The translations under genes and the position numbers were made by a program. DNA of 64,000 nt from Janthinobacterium fluminis (lineage in GTDB: Bacteria; Pseudomonadota; Gammaproteobacteria; Burkholderiales; Burkholderiaceae_D). The DNA lies in the NCBI RefSeq assembly GCF_028595325.1, contig NZ_JAQQXR010000014.1, forward strand, positions 18,763 to 82,762, read 5' to 3'. A model generated the notes under the pieces. That model was not told the DNA's origin and did no database searches. It saw nothing but the letters and a program-made list of their open reading frames with translations. Position 1 is the first letter of the stretch. Every line of letters begins with the position of its first letter. Shown piece by piece: positions 43,969 through 54,272 of this stretch.

Positions 43969-44715
43969 TTACACCCGTTTGATGGCGAACGGCGAAAAAC
44001 CCTGGCAGGTCGGCATCAATTCGATGTGGTTGACGTTGATGTGGGGCGGCAGCGTGGCGATCCAGTAGGCGGTGTCGGCGATGTCCTGGGCCGTCAGCGG
44101 CACGGTGCCCTCGTAGACCTTGGCGGCGGCCGCGTCGTCGCCCTTCATGCGCACGTTGGAGAACTCGGTGCCGCCGCACAGGCCGGGCGCGAGGTTGGTG
44201 GCGCGCACGCCGCTGCCGGCCAGGTCGGCGCGCAGGTTCAGCGTGAACTGCTCGACGAAGGCCTTGGTGGCGCCGTAGACGTTGCCGCCGGGATAGGGGT
44301 AGTGGCCGGCGATCGAGCCGAGGTTGATGATGAGGCCGGCGCCGCGCGCCACCATGGCCGGCAGCAGCGCCCGCGTCATCGTCACCAGGCCCGTGCAATT
44401 GGTGGCGATCATGGTTTCCCAGTCGTCCAGCGCGGCGTCCTGGGCCGGGCCGGTGCCCAGGGCCAGGCCGGCGTTGTTGATCAGCACGTCGATCTGCGCC
44501 CAGTCGGCCGGCAGCGCGGCCAGCGCCGCGTGGATGGCCGCCTTGTCGCTGACGTCGAAGGCCAGCGGCAGGGCGGTCGCGCCCAGCTCGTCGGCCAGCG
44601 CCCGCAGGCGCTCGGCGCGGCGGCCGCTGAGGATGACGCGGTGGCCGCCCCGGACGAAGGTGCGCGCCATGGCGGCGCCGAAGCCGGCGCTGGCGCCCGT
44701 GATGAAGACGATCAT
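43969..44715 (-). CDS. ydfG: SDR-family NADP-dependent 3-hydroxy acid dehydrogenase (YdfG-like)
   Basis: 248 residues of a short-chain dehydrogenase: nucleotide-binding TGASAGFGAAMA, NNAGLALG, catalytic Ser (LGSIAGHYPYPGGN) and YGATKAFVEQF (Tyr-x-x-x-Lys), and LAPGLCGGTEFSNVR. The HYPYPGGNVYGATK signature fits YdfG, which oxidises L-allo-threonine/serine and reduces malonic semialdehyde. AAGGAA before ATG 44715 decides the start. Confidence 0.85.
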   Translation of the reverse strand: MIVFITGASAGFGAAMARTFVRGGHRVILSGRRAERLRALADELGATALPLAFDVSDKAAIHAALAALPADWAQIDVLINNAGLALGTGPAQDAALDDWETMIATNCTGLVTMTRALLPAMVARGAGLIINLGSIAGHYPYPGGNVYGATKAFVEQFTLNLRADLAGSGVRATNLAPGLCGGTEFSNVRMKGDDAAAAKVYEGTVPLTAQDIADTAYWIATLPPHINVNHIELMPTCQGFSPFAIKRV

Positions 44716-44884
44716 GTGGATTTCCTTGTGCATTGAGTGGGAGCTGGCAAAATTGTAGCCGAAACGGCGGCGCCGCCGCCGTGGCGCCCGGCCGGATTGC
44801 CATGCCGACAAGACGGCTTGCATCGGCGCTATCGCTTTCCTTGCCCAAAACAAGTACTTACCTTACAATTTGGCTTCCATTACG

Positions 44885-45000
44885 TCTCACGTGACTGGCG
44901 AAAAGTCGGAATGACGGCCACAGAGTGGCGGTCGCTTCATCGGCGAAAGGTGGACATCCACCGGGAAACGTGAGATTTCATTCGCCGTTCGCCTGGGCAG
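44885..45000 (+). ncRNA. ZTP (pfl) riboswitch upstream of glyA
   Basis: The leader holds the conserved pfl elements in order: a P1 strand TCTCACG, GTGACTGGCG, a variable hairpin, AGGTGGACATCCACCGGGAAACG, the P1 partner CGTGAGA, and the closing CCGTTCGCCTGGGCA. This class binds ZTP/ZMP and turns on purine and one-carbon genes when folate runs short, which fits glyA directly downstream. Recognition is by remembered consensus; a covariance search would settle it. Confidence 0.85.
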
Positions 45001-45104
45001 CCCACGATGGAATTGCACGAAGAGGCTGCCTTTCCGTTTACACGGCTTCCCTCATTCGATCCAAAACTGGCAGTACAGTCATTCTTATCGATTGGAGTTT
45101 TTAC

Positions 45105-46349
<1,245 letters not shown>

Positions 46350-46369
46350 TCTGCGTCATTAAGCATTGC

Positions 46370-46399
46370 GGGCGCGCGCCGGCTGACCGGCGCGCGCCC
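46370..46399. terminator. GC-rich hairpin after glyA
   Basis: GGGCGCGCGCCGG and CCGGCGCGCGCCC pair perfectly around CTGA. Only a weak T-rich tract follows. Probably the glyA terminator or attenuator before nrdR. Confidence 0.6.
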
Positions 46400-46445
46400 G
46401 CCTTCCATTTGTTGAAACAAGTTTGTTCACGCGTCACCGGCCCAC

Positions 46446-46916
46446 ATGAAATGTCCCTTCTGTCATCACGACGATACCCAGGTTCTCGATACGCGCGTAT
46501 CCGAGGAGGGCGACGCCATCCGCCGCCGCCGCCGTTGCACCAAATGCGACAAGCGCTTCACGACCTACGAGCGGATTGAACTTGTGATGCCGGTTGTCGT
46601 CAAAAAGAATGGCAGCCGGACGGAATACGCTGCGGCTAAGTTGCGCGGCAGCTTGATGCTGGCCTTGCGCAAGCGTCCCGTTGCGGCCGCCTCCGTGGAC
46701 ACGGCCATCGCGACGATCGAGGAAAAGTTGCTGACGAGCGGGCAGCGCGAAGTCGACTCCGGCTTCATCGGCGGCTTGGTGATGCAGGAGCTGAAGGCGC
46801 TCGACAAGGTCGCCTATATCCGTTTTGCATCCGTATACAAGAATTTCGAAGACCTGGCCGAGTTCCAGGATGCGATCGCCGAAGTGGGCCAGGAGCGCAA
46901 GCCGCGCAAGCCATAA
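46446..46916 (+). CDS. nrdR: NrdR, transcriptional repressor of ribonucleotide reductase genes
   Basis: 156 residues. N-terminal zinc ribbon [13 protein letters not shown]...[18 protein letters not shown] followed by the ATP-cone ([29 protein letters not shown]). It binds NrdR boxes before nrd operons in response to ATP/dATP. The glyA-nrdR order is common in betaproteobacteria. Confidence 0.97.
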   Translation: MKCPFCHHDDTQVLDTRVSEEGDAIRRRRRCTKCDKRFTTYERIELVMPVVVKKNGSRTEYAAAKLRGSLMLALRKRPVAAASVDTAIATIEEKLLTSGQREVDSGFIGGLVMQELKALDKVAYIRFASVYKNFEDLAEFQDAIAEVGQERKPRKP

Positions 46917-46940
46917 GGTCGCCGCAAGAAACGGCCGGTG

Positions 46941-46981
46941 GCTAGCCGGGGCGGGCTAGCCGAGGCGGCTAGCCGGGGCGG
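46941..46981. repeat. Three imperfect 13-14-bp tandem units GCTAGCCGGGGCGG
   Basis: GCTAGCCGGGGCGG (46941-46954), GCTAGCCGAGGCG (46955-46967) and GCTAGCCGGGGCGG (46968-46981) lie 25 bases after nrdR. Each holds the palindrome GGCTAGCC. The rest of 46982-47206 is a gene-free leader for the pilin operon. Confidence 0.7.
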
Positions 46982-47206
46982 AACATAGCGCTCCCGTCCG
47001 GCTTCGTTGTGGGTTACCGGCATTTTTTCCGCAATACATTTGTTCCTCTTTGCAATCCCCCTCGTCAACTTTCCTCCAATCATTTCACCTGCCGCGCCCG
47101 CTGATCGATCCGCGCTTGAGCATTCTCACGTCCGTGGCCGCGTGCGCTGCTAATTTGTAGGTGCGCACACGGCGCGTTTCGGCCAGTCAGCCAAGCGGAG
47201 GCGGTC

Positions 47207-47761
47207 ATGCATCCCTGCAAAAGCCCGGGCTTCACCCTCATTGAAGTGCTGGTCGCGGTGCTGGTTCTCGCACTCGGCCTGGTCGGCGGCACGGCGCTGC
47301 AACTGACGGCGCTGCGCACGCGGCACCAATCGGCCTTGCTGTCGGGCGCCGTGCAACTGGCCGCCGGCATGGCCGACAAAATGCGCGCCAACAGCGTCCA
47401 GATGAGCAGGCCCGACGCCGACAATCCCTATCTGAACCTGCGCTACGATGTCGCCGCCGACGCCGAGCCGGCGCCCCCGGCGCAACTGTGTTTCGCCGCG
47501 CAGCCGTGCGACAGTGCCCAGCTGGCGGGCGCCGATATCTACGAATTGAAGCAGCAATTGCGCAAGACGCTGCCGGGCGGGCGCCTGGTGATTTGCCGCG
47601 ACACCAAGGGCTTGGGTTGGGACTGCGACAGCGCCCCCGGCGCGCCCATCGTCATCAAGCTGGGATGGCGCGGCAAGAATCCCGACGGCACGCCGCTGCG
47701 GCTCGACCCTTTGCAGGATACGCCCGGCGTCACCGTGGCGCTGGCGGGCGGAACAATATGA
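47207..47761 (+). CDS. pilV: PilV-type minor pilin
   Basis: 184 residues. Prepilin signal CKSPGFTLIEVLVAVLVLALGL (cut between G and F, Glu at +5), then TALQLTALRTRHQSALLSGAVQLAAGMADKMRAN, the usual PilV start of the globular domain. Minor pilins prime type IV pilus assembly. First gene of a translationally coupled operon; its TGA overlaps the pilW ATG. Confidence 0.9.
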   Translation: MHPCKSPGFTLIEVLVAVLVLALGLVGGTALQLTALRTRHQSALLSGAVQLAAGMADKMRANSVQMSRPDADNPYLNLRYDVAADAEPAPPAQLCFAAQPCDSAQLAGADIYELKQQLRKTLPGGRLVICRDTKGLGWDCDSAPGAPIVIKLGWRGKNPDGTPLRLDPLQDTPGVTVALAGGTI

Positions 47762-48726
47762 AACCGTCCGCCGCCTTGACGCTGGCGCGCGCCCGGGGAT
47801 TCGGCGCGGCCGAGCTGCTGGTGGCGCTCGCGCTGGGGCTGGTGGTGGCGCTGGCCGGCAGCGCCTTGCTGCTGGCGTCGAATGCCAGTTACCTGAGCCA
47901 GACCGAGGCGGCGCGGCTGGACGACAACGCCCGCTATGCGCTGGACCTGATCGGCAGGGCGGTGCGCCAGACCGCCTTCGTCGATCTCGACAGCGACGAC
48001 GCGCCGGTCGGCGCCCGGCCCGAAGACAGCGCCAGCGTCGGCGGCCTCGACGCGCGCAGCGTCAACCGCAGCAGCTTCGGCATCGAGGCGCCGGCGGCGG
48101 CCGTCAACGGCAGCGACGTGCTGGCGCTGCGCTACTTCGGCGCCGGCTCGGGCAGCGGCGGCGATGGCAGCGTCATCAACTGTGCCGGTTTCGGCGTCGG
48201 CGCGGCGCACTCGGAGGCCGAGCGCGGCTGGAGCATTTTCTACGTCGCCCGCGACGCCACCGGCGAGGCCGAACTGCGCTGCAAGTACCGTGGTGAAAGC
48301 AGCTGGGGGGCCGACGCGATCGTGCGCGGCGTCGACACCTTTCAGGTGCTGTACGGGCTCGACACCGACGAACCGCCGGACGGCGTCGCCAACGCCTACC
48401 TGAACGCCAGCGCCATCGACGGCCTGGACGGGGCGCTGCCGCTGACCGGCGCCGACGCCGCCGCGCGGGCGCGCGAGAAAAATGCGAAGACGTGCTGGAA
48501 GCGGGTGGTCAGCGTGCGCGTCGCGCTGCTGTTGCACGGCGAGCGCGCGACGCAGCCGCCGGGCGGGCCGGCGCAGTTCGACCTGTTCGGCAAAGCCTAC
48601 AGCGACGCGCATGGCGGCGACGACGCGGGCGCGCGCATCGACGCGGGCCGCCTGCCGGCGGCGCTGCGGGGCCGGGCCAGGCGCGCGCTCGTGACGACTA
48701 TCCTGCTGCGCAACCGGCCCGCCTAG
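47758..48726 (+). CDS. pilW: PilW-type minor pilin
   Basis: 322 residues. Prepilin motif ARGFGAAELLVALALGLVVAL (Phe +1, Glu +5), then LLLASNASYLSQTEAARLDDNARYALDLIGRAVRQTAF, characteristic of PilW. The body contains two cysteine pairs (NCAGFG, RCKYRG, KTCWKR). It overlaps pilV by four bases and ends directly before pilX. Confidence 0.88.
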   Translation: MKPSAALTLARARGFGAAELLVALALGLVVALAGSALLLASNASYLSQTEAARLDDNARYALDLIGRAVRQTAFVDLDSDDAPVGARPEDSASVGGLDARSVNRSSFGIEAPAAAVNGSDVLALRYFGAGSGSGGDGSVINCAGFGVGAAHSEAERGWSIFYVARDATGEAELRCKYRGESSWGADAIVRGVDTFQVLYGLDTDEPPDGVANAYLNASAIDGLDGALPLTGADAAARAREKNAKTCWKRVVSVRVALLLHGERATQPPGGPAQFDLFGKAYSDAHGGDDAGARIDAGRLPAALRGRARRALVTTILLRNRPA

Positions 48727-49347
48727 GTGGCGACGGTGGCGACGGCGGCGGGCGGCGAGCGCGGTGCGGCACTGGTGCTTGCCTTGTTTATGTTGATCGC
48801 GATCCTGCTGTTGGGCGCGTCGGCGGCGCAACTGGCCCTGCAGGCGGAAAAGGTTGCCCGCGGCGAGCGCGACTGGCAACTGGCTTTTCAGGCGGCGGAG
48901 GAGGCATTGATGGACGCTGAAAAAGACATCGAGGGCACACCGGCCGAGCCGGGGCGCAGCGCCATGTTCGCGCCGGACAGCGCGCTGGGTTTCGTCGCCG
49001 GCTGCGGCGGCGATGGCGCCAGCCTGGGCTTGTGCCTGCGCGGTGCCGCCGGCCAGGCGCCGGTGTGGCAAAGCGTCGATTTCGACGACGATGGCGCGGC
49101 CACGGCAAGGTCGGTGCCCTACGGGAAATTCACGGGGGCGACGATGCCGAGCGGCGAAGGCTTGCTGCCGTTCAAGCGGCCGCGCTACATCATCGAATTG
49201 CTTCCCTTTACGCAGGAGGGCGAGGACGCCGGCCAGCAACTCGGCTATTTTTACCGCGTCACGGCCATCGGCTTTGGCGCGCGTCCGGGCAGCGAAGTGG
49301 TCTTGCAGAGTTTCTACCGCAAGGCGCCAGGCGGGGCCGCAAGATGA
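48727..49347 (+). CDS. pilX: PilX-type minor pilin
   Basis: 206 residues from a GTG that follows the pilW TAG without a gap. N-terminal RGAALVLALFMLIAILLLGASAAQLALQAEKVARGERDWQLAFQAAEEAL is the PilX_N pattern, lacking the Phe/Glu of ordinary prepilins. It promotes pilus assembly with PilY1. Stop overlaps the pilY1 ATG. Confidence 0.88.
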   Translation: MATVATAAGGERGAALVLALFMLIAILLLGASAAQLALQAEKVARGERDWQLAFQAAEEALMDAEKDIEGTPAEPGRSAMFAPDSALGFVAGCGGDGASLGLCLRGAAGQAPVWQSVDFDDDGAATARSVPYGKFTGATMPSGEGLLPFKRPRYIIELLPFTQEGEDAGQQLGYFYRVTAIGFGARPGSEVVLQSFYRKAPGGAAR

Positions 49348-52300
49348 GGGCGCTCGCCGTCCTGCTGCTGGCTGCCGTGCCGGCGCTGGCCGCGCCGCCG
49401 CTGGTGGACATCGCCGACATGCCCCTGGCCGTTGCGGGAGGGCGCGTGCCGCCCAATCTGCTGCTCAATTTCGCCTTGGACTACACGGCCGCCGCCGCGG
49501 CCTATCCCGGCGCCGCCGACTACGACGGCAAGCGCGACTATCTTGGTTATTTCAATGCGGCGATGTGCTACGGCTACCCGCTGCGGCGCAGGGCCGGCGC
49601 CCTGGAACCCGATCAGAGCGAAGCCAAGGGGTATTTTTCTATCCTGAAACGCGCCGACGACAAACACGAATGCGGCGGCGATGCATTTAGCGGCAACTTC
49701 ATGAACTGGGCCAGCGCCTCGGTGCTGGACATCGTCCGGTATGGCTTGAGCGGCGGCGACCGCGTCATCGACACGCCCGGCCTGACCGTGCTGCAACGCG
49801 CCTATCTGCCCGACGGCAAAGTCAATCCCGACTTTTATGCCCATCCCGCATATTTCCCCCGCAAAACGCTGGGCGGCGGCGCGGCCAGGCGCGTGACGCC
49901 GTTCGACGCGCCGGTGCTGTATATCGTTTCCTGTCGCAACCGCATTTTGTTCAGCGACGCGGCCGTCGGCGGGGCTTGCGACGCGCCGCGCGGCGCCGGC
50001 CGCAGCGACCGGGATTTCGGTGCATATCTGGCGCGCGTCAAAGTGTGCGACGCCGCCGAAGGGCCGCTCCGTCCCGATCTGTGCGTGCGCTACGGCACAA
50101 GCTACAAGCCGTCCGGCAGCGTGCAACGGTATGCCGGCAAGCTGCGCATCGGCTTGTTCGGCTACCTGAGCGAGTATGGCGCGGGCGAGCCGAATGTCTA
50201 CGGCGGCGCCTTGCGGGTTGCGCTGGACCAGGTCGGCGCCAGCCGCGCCGACCCGCCAGCCTTCGAGGCCGGCGCCAACCCGCGCGCGGAATGGCGCGAC
50301 GACAATGGCGTGCTGGTCGCCGCCCCTGGCGGCCTTCTCGACTACATCAACCGGCTGGGGCGCAGCGCGCCGTCGCGGCGCGGCGTCTACAAAGGCGCCG
50401 CGCCGCTGGGCGAGATGTATTACGAAGCCCTGCGTTATTTGCAGGGGCGCCAGGCCAGTGCGGGCGCGCCGGCGCCGGCCAGCGACGACGGCTTGGCCGT
50501 GAGCAAGCACTGGCGCGACCCGCTGACGGCCGCCTGCCAGCGCAACGTCATCGTCACGCTGGCCAATGCCGGCGCGGCCGGCGACCGCTATATTCCCGGC
50601 AATGCCCGCACCCAGGATCTGGACGCCGCCCGCAGCGCCGACGCGTTCGCCAACGCGGCGCCGCTGGACGTCATGGAGTGGACGCGCCGCGTCGGCGACA
50701 TGGAGGCCGACCCGGCCGGCGTCCATGGCAACCAGGCGCCGCGCCCCCATTTGCGCAATCTCGACGCCCTCGACACGGGCGAGGCCGGGCGCGGCAGTTA
50801 CTATCTGGCCGGACTGGCTTACTGGGCCCGCACCACGCCGATCCGGCCGGACCAGTCCGGTCGCGTCGACAATTATGTGATCGACCTCGACCGGGGCGGC
50901 AACGGCGCCGTGGACGACAGCAATCCGCGCGCCACCAGGCCGCGCGACAGCCAGTTGTACCTGGCGGCGAAATACGGCGGCTTCGACGATTGGAACGGCG
51001 ATGGCAATCCTTTCCGCACGACGCGGGATGACAGCGACCAGGCCGCCGCCGGCAATGCCGAATGGCGCGGCATGGGACGCGACCCGAAGCACTATTTCCT
51101 TGGCAGCGATCCACCGGCCCTGGTGGCCGCGATCCGGGCCGCCTTCGCCGCGGCCGCCAGTCCGGGGCGCCTGGCGGGTCTGCCATTGGCGGTGGCGCCG
51201 GCGGCCGGGGAGGGCGCCTACCTGCTGCAGCCCGGCTTTGACGGGAGCGACTGGGGCGGCAGCCTGGGACGCTGGCAACTAGACGTGAGCGGCGACGCCG
51301 AGGTGGGCATCGGCAGGCGCTTGTGGGACGCCGGGGCCATATTGAGCGGCAACGCCGGCGTCGCGCCGCCGCGCGCCGCGCAACCGGCGCCGGAACGGCG
51401 GCATATCTACACCAGCAATATCGCCGGGCGCACGCCGTCGACCATTTCCTTCGAATGGAGCCAACTGGCCGACACGCAGCGCGCCTTGCTGGATGTGCCG
51501 CCCGGCGGCGTCGTGGCGGACGGTCTGGGAGAGCAGCGGCTCCAATACCTGCGTGGCGAACGCGGCCGCGAAGTCGGGCGGCCCGGCGGCATCTTCCGGC
51601 GCCGCGACCGCGTGCTGGGCGACACGGTCCACGGCGCGCCGGTGCTGGTCGGCGCGCCGTCGAGCCGGGTGGCGGGGCCGGCGTATGGCGCGTTCCACGC
51701 GCGCTACCAGGCGCGCCGCAAGACGGTCTACCTGGGCGCCAACGATGGCATGTTGCACGCTTTCGACGTCGGCAGCGGCGCCGAACTGTTCGCCTACGTG
51801 CCGAATGCGCTGATCGGCGCGCTCAGCGCCTTGCCCGACACCGGCTATGCGCACCGGCCCTATGTCGACGGCGGCGTCGCGGCCGGCGAAGCGTTGCTGC
51901 AAGGCCAGTGGCGGACGGTGCTGGTGGCGGGCATGGGGGGCGGCGCGCAGGGGGCGTTCGCGCTCGACGTCACCGACCCGGAGCGGTTTTCGGCCGGCGG
52001 TGCACTGTGGGAATTCAGCGACGCCGATGACGCCGCCATGGGCAATGTGCTGGCGCCGCCCGCCATCGCCAAATTCAGCGTCGCCATCAAGGACGGCGTG
52101 CCGGAGTACCGCTACTTCGCGGTGCTGGCGAGCGGCTTCAACAACTACGCCGACGACGGCAAGGCGCGCTTCGCCCGCAACGCGGCCGGCGCGCTGTTTC
52201 TGCTGGCGCTGGACAAGCCGGCGGCGGCGCCGTGGCGGCTCGGCGTCAATTACTACAAACTGGCGATTCCCCTGACTGAGCCGGCGGCGGCCAACGCGCT

Positions 52301-53210
52301 CGGGCCGCCTGCGCTGGTGGTGGGCGCCGACGGCGCTGTGCGCTACGCCTACGCCGGCGACTTGCAGGGCAATGTCTGGCGCATCGACTTTTCCGGCGCG
52401 GCGCCGTGGCCGGGCGCGGTCGGCGGACAACCCGTGTTCGTCGCCCGTGACGGCAGCGGCTTGCGCCAAGCCATCACCCAGCGGCCGCAAGTCGTGTTCG
52501 CGCCGGGCGGGGGCTATCTGCTGCTGTTCGGCACGGGAATGCTGAGCGGAGAGGGCGACCTGGCGCCGTCCGCCTTCCGGCCGCAATCGTTCTACGCCGT
52601 GCGCGACGACGTCGATGCGCCGCCGCGCGCCAGCGGGCGGGCCGCGCTGGCGCCGCGCGTCCTGGACGGCGCCGACGCCGATGCTGCGGGTCGGACGCTG
52701 CGCGGCGACGCAGTGCGCTACAGCGGCGCGGGCGCCGCGCAGGGCTGGTATTTCGACTTTCCCCGGCACCAGAGCAGCGGCGAGCGCAGCGTCAGCACGG
52801 CCGTGCTGGCGGCCGGACGGATATTCTTCAATACGGTGCTGCCGGGCAGCGAAGCGTGTGCCGCGCCGGGTGTGCGCAGCTATGCCGTCGACAGCGTCAG
52901 CGGTTTCGCCGTCGGCGCCGACGGCGTGGCGCGCAGCGGCGTCCTGACGGGGCAATTCATCGAGGGCGAGATACGCGGGCCGCCCTTGCTGCTGCAAATG
53001 GCGGCGCGGGCCGGGTCGCGCGACGCGACGGGGCGCGCGCTTGTCGATAGCCCGTATGTGGTGCTGCAAGCCGGGGCAAACCGCCGGACCGGCAAGCGCA
53101 TCGCCTTGGCGGCAGCGGCCAAGCGCCTTGGCTGGCGGGAGGTGGCGAATTGGCGCGACTTGCACGAGGCGGCAAAACAGGGCGGAACGGCCTTGCCCGG
53201 AGGGAGGTGA
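49344..53210 (+). CDS. pilY1: PilY1, type IV pilus tip adhesin/assembly factor
   Basis: 1288 residues. A signal peptide (RALAVLLLAAVPALA) is followed by a poorly conserved N-terminal half with many cysteines (GGDAFSGNFMNWASASVLDIVRYGLSGGDR is typical of PilY1). A probable Ca2+ site DWNGDGNPF follows near residue 550, and the C-terminal beta-propeller begins GDTVHGAPVLVGAP with VYLGANDGMLHAFDVGSGAELFAYVPNALI near residue 795. It controls pilus extension and twitching. Overlaps pilX by four bases. Confidence 0.92.
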   Translation: MRALAVLLLAAVPALAAPPLVDIADMPLAVAGGRVPPNLLLNFALDYTAAAAAYPGAADYDGKRDYLGYFNAAMCYGYPLRRRAGALEPDQSEAKGYFSILKRADDKHECGGDAFSGNFMNWASASVLDIVRYGLSGGDRVIDTPGLTVLQRAYLPDGKVNPDFYAHPAYFPRKTLGGGAARRVTPFDAPVLYIVSCRNRILFSDAAVGGACDAPRGAGRSDRDFGAYLARVKVCDAAEGPLRPDLCVRYGTSYKPSGSVQRYAGKLRIGLFGYLSEYGAGEPNVYGGALRVALDQVGASRADPPAFEAGANPRAEWRDDNGVLVAAPGGLLDYINRLGRSAPSRRGVYKGAAPLGEMYYEALRYLQGRQASAGAPAPASDDGLAVSKHWRDPLTAACQRNVIVTLANAGAAGDRYIPGNARTQDLDAARSADAFANAAPLDVMEWTRRVGDMEADPAGVHGNQAPRPHLRNLDALDTGEAGRGSYYLAGLAYWARTTPIRPDQSGRVDNYVIDLDRGGNGAVDDSNPRATRPRDSQLYLAAKYGGFDDWNGDGNPFRTTRDDSDQAAAGNAEWRGMGRDPKHYFLGSDPPALVAAIRAAFAAAASPGRLAGLPLAVAPAAGEGAYLLQPGFDGSDWGGSLGRWQLDVSGDAEVGIGRRLWDAGAILSGNAGVAPPRAAQPAPERRHIYTSNIAGRTPSTISFEWSQLADTQRALLDVPPGGVVADGLGEQRLQYLRGERGREVGRPGGIFRRRDRVLGDTVHGAPVLVGAPSSRVAGPAYGAFHARYQARRKTVYLGANDGMLHAFDVGSGAELFAYVPNALIGALSALPDTGYAHRPYVDGGVAAGEALLQGQWRTVLVAGMGGGAQGAFALDVTDPERFSAGGALWEFSDADDAAMGNVLAPPAIAKFSVAIKDGVPEYRYFAVLASGFNNYADDGKARFARNAAGALFLLALDKPAAAPWRLGVNYYKLAIPLTEPAAANALGPPALVVGADGAVRYAYAGDLQGNVWRIDFSGAAPWPGAVGGQPVFVARDGSGLRQAITQRPQVVFAPGGGYLLLFGTGMLSGEGDLAPSAFRPQSFYAVRDDVDAPPRASGRAALAPRVLDGADADAAGRTLRGDAVRYSGAGAAQGWYFDFPRHQSSGERSVSTAVLAAGRIFFNTVLPGSEACAAPGVRSYAVDSVSGFAVGADGVARSGVLTGQFIEGEIRGPPLLLQMAARAGSRDATGRALVDSPYVVLQAGANRRTGKRIALAAAAKRLGWREVANWRDLHEAAKQGGTALPGGR

Positions 53211-53211
53211 T

Positions 53212-53661
53212 ATGCGACGCGCGAGCGGTTTCACCCTGATTGAATTGATGCTTGCCGTGGCAATCGCCGGCATCCTGGCCGCGCTGGCCTACCCCGCCTA
53301 CCACGCCCACATCGTGAAGGGCAAACGGGCCGAGGCGCAGCTGGCGCTGTGGCAGTTGATGCTGCAGCAAGAGCGGTTTTATACGCAAAACAACCGCTAT
53401 CTGGCGTTTTCATCGGCCTCGACCGACCCGCTGGAGCGGCAGTTCAAATGGTGGTCCGGGGCCAGCCCGGCGCTCAGCGCCTATGAGATCGACGCCGTGG
53501 CGTGCACCGGCGAGTCCCTCAGCCAGTGCGTGCAATTGAACGCCGTTCCCGGCACCGGCAAAGTGGATCGCCATTTCGCCGATGCCGACTGCCAGACCTT
53601 GTCGCTCAGCAGCACCGGGCAGCGCGGCGCGTCCGGTGCGGCGCCGCGCTGCTGGCCATGA
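53212..53661 (+). CDS. pilE: PilE-type pilin
   Basis: 149 residues. Prepilin motif RASGFTLIELMLAVAIAGILAALAYPAYHAHIVKGKRAEAQLALWQLMLQQERFYTQNNRY, the PilE_2 type. Two cysteines late in the chain may form the D-loop. One base after the pilY1 stop; its TGA overlaps the fimT start. Confidence 0.88.
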   Translation: MRRASGFTLIELMLAVAIAGILAALAYPAYHAHIVKGKRAEAQLALWQLMLQQERFYTQNNRYLAFSSASTDPLERQFKWWSGASPALSAYEIDAVACTGESLSQCVQLNAVPGTGKVDRHFADADCQTLSLSSTGQRGASGAAPRCWP

Positions 53662-54215
53662 AACGGGCGCGCCGCGGCGCTTTCACGCTGGTCGAGTTGA
53701 TGGTGGTGCTGTCGATCGCCGCCATTTTGTTGGCGGCCGGCGTGCCGGGTTTCGGCGACATGCTGGCGCGCCAGCAATTGCGCACGACCGTCGTCGACTT
53801 GTTCGCGGCGATCAGCCTCACGCGCTCGCAGGCGATCGCGCGCGGCGGCCGCGTCATGCTGATGCCGCTGGACCCGGCTGGCATTGACTGGCGCCGGGGC
53901 TGGGCTGTCTTTGTCGACAGAAACGCCAGCATCAGCCTGGACCCCGGCGATGAATTGATTTTCCGGCAGGGGCCGGTCGCGGACGGCATCGCCATCGACG
54001 CCGTGTTCTCCTCGCCCCATCCATCGGCATATCTTGCCTATAATGGAGCCGGCCGCAGCTGCAGCGCCGGCAATAGCATGGCGGCGCGCTGGGGCAGCCT
54101 GTCGCTAACGCTGGGAAAACAGACGCGGCATATTAAAATCAATATGCTGGGGCGTGTGCGCGTGTGCGATCCCCAGGCCGAACCGCTCGCTTGTGCCGGG
54201 CCGGCCGGCGATTAG
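53658..54215 (+). CDS. fimT: FimT/GspH-type minor pilin
   Basis: 185 residues. Prepilin motif RRGAFTLVELMVVLSIAAILLAAGVPGFGDMLARQQLRTTVVDLFAAISLTRSQAIARGGRV is characteristic of FimT/GspH; here the residue before the cut is Ala instead of Gly (GAFTLVE), which may slow or shift processing. Ends the pilin operon. Confidence 0.88.
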   Translation: MKRARRGAFTLVELMVVLSIAAILLAAGVPGFGDMLARQQLRTTVVDLFAAISLTRSQAIARGGRVMLMPLDPAGIDWRRGWAVFVDRNASISLDPGDELIFRQGPVADGIAIDAVFSSPHPSAYLAYNGAGRSCSAGNSMAARWGSLSLTLGKQTRHIKINMLGRVRVCDPQAEPLACAGPAGD

Positions 54216-54272
54216 CCGGCTGTCCGCCGCCGGTTTTCACGTCCGCCCCTAAAAACACTTGTAAAGACCGCC

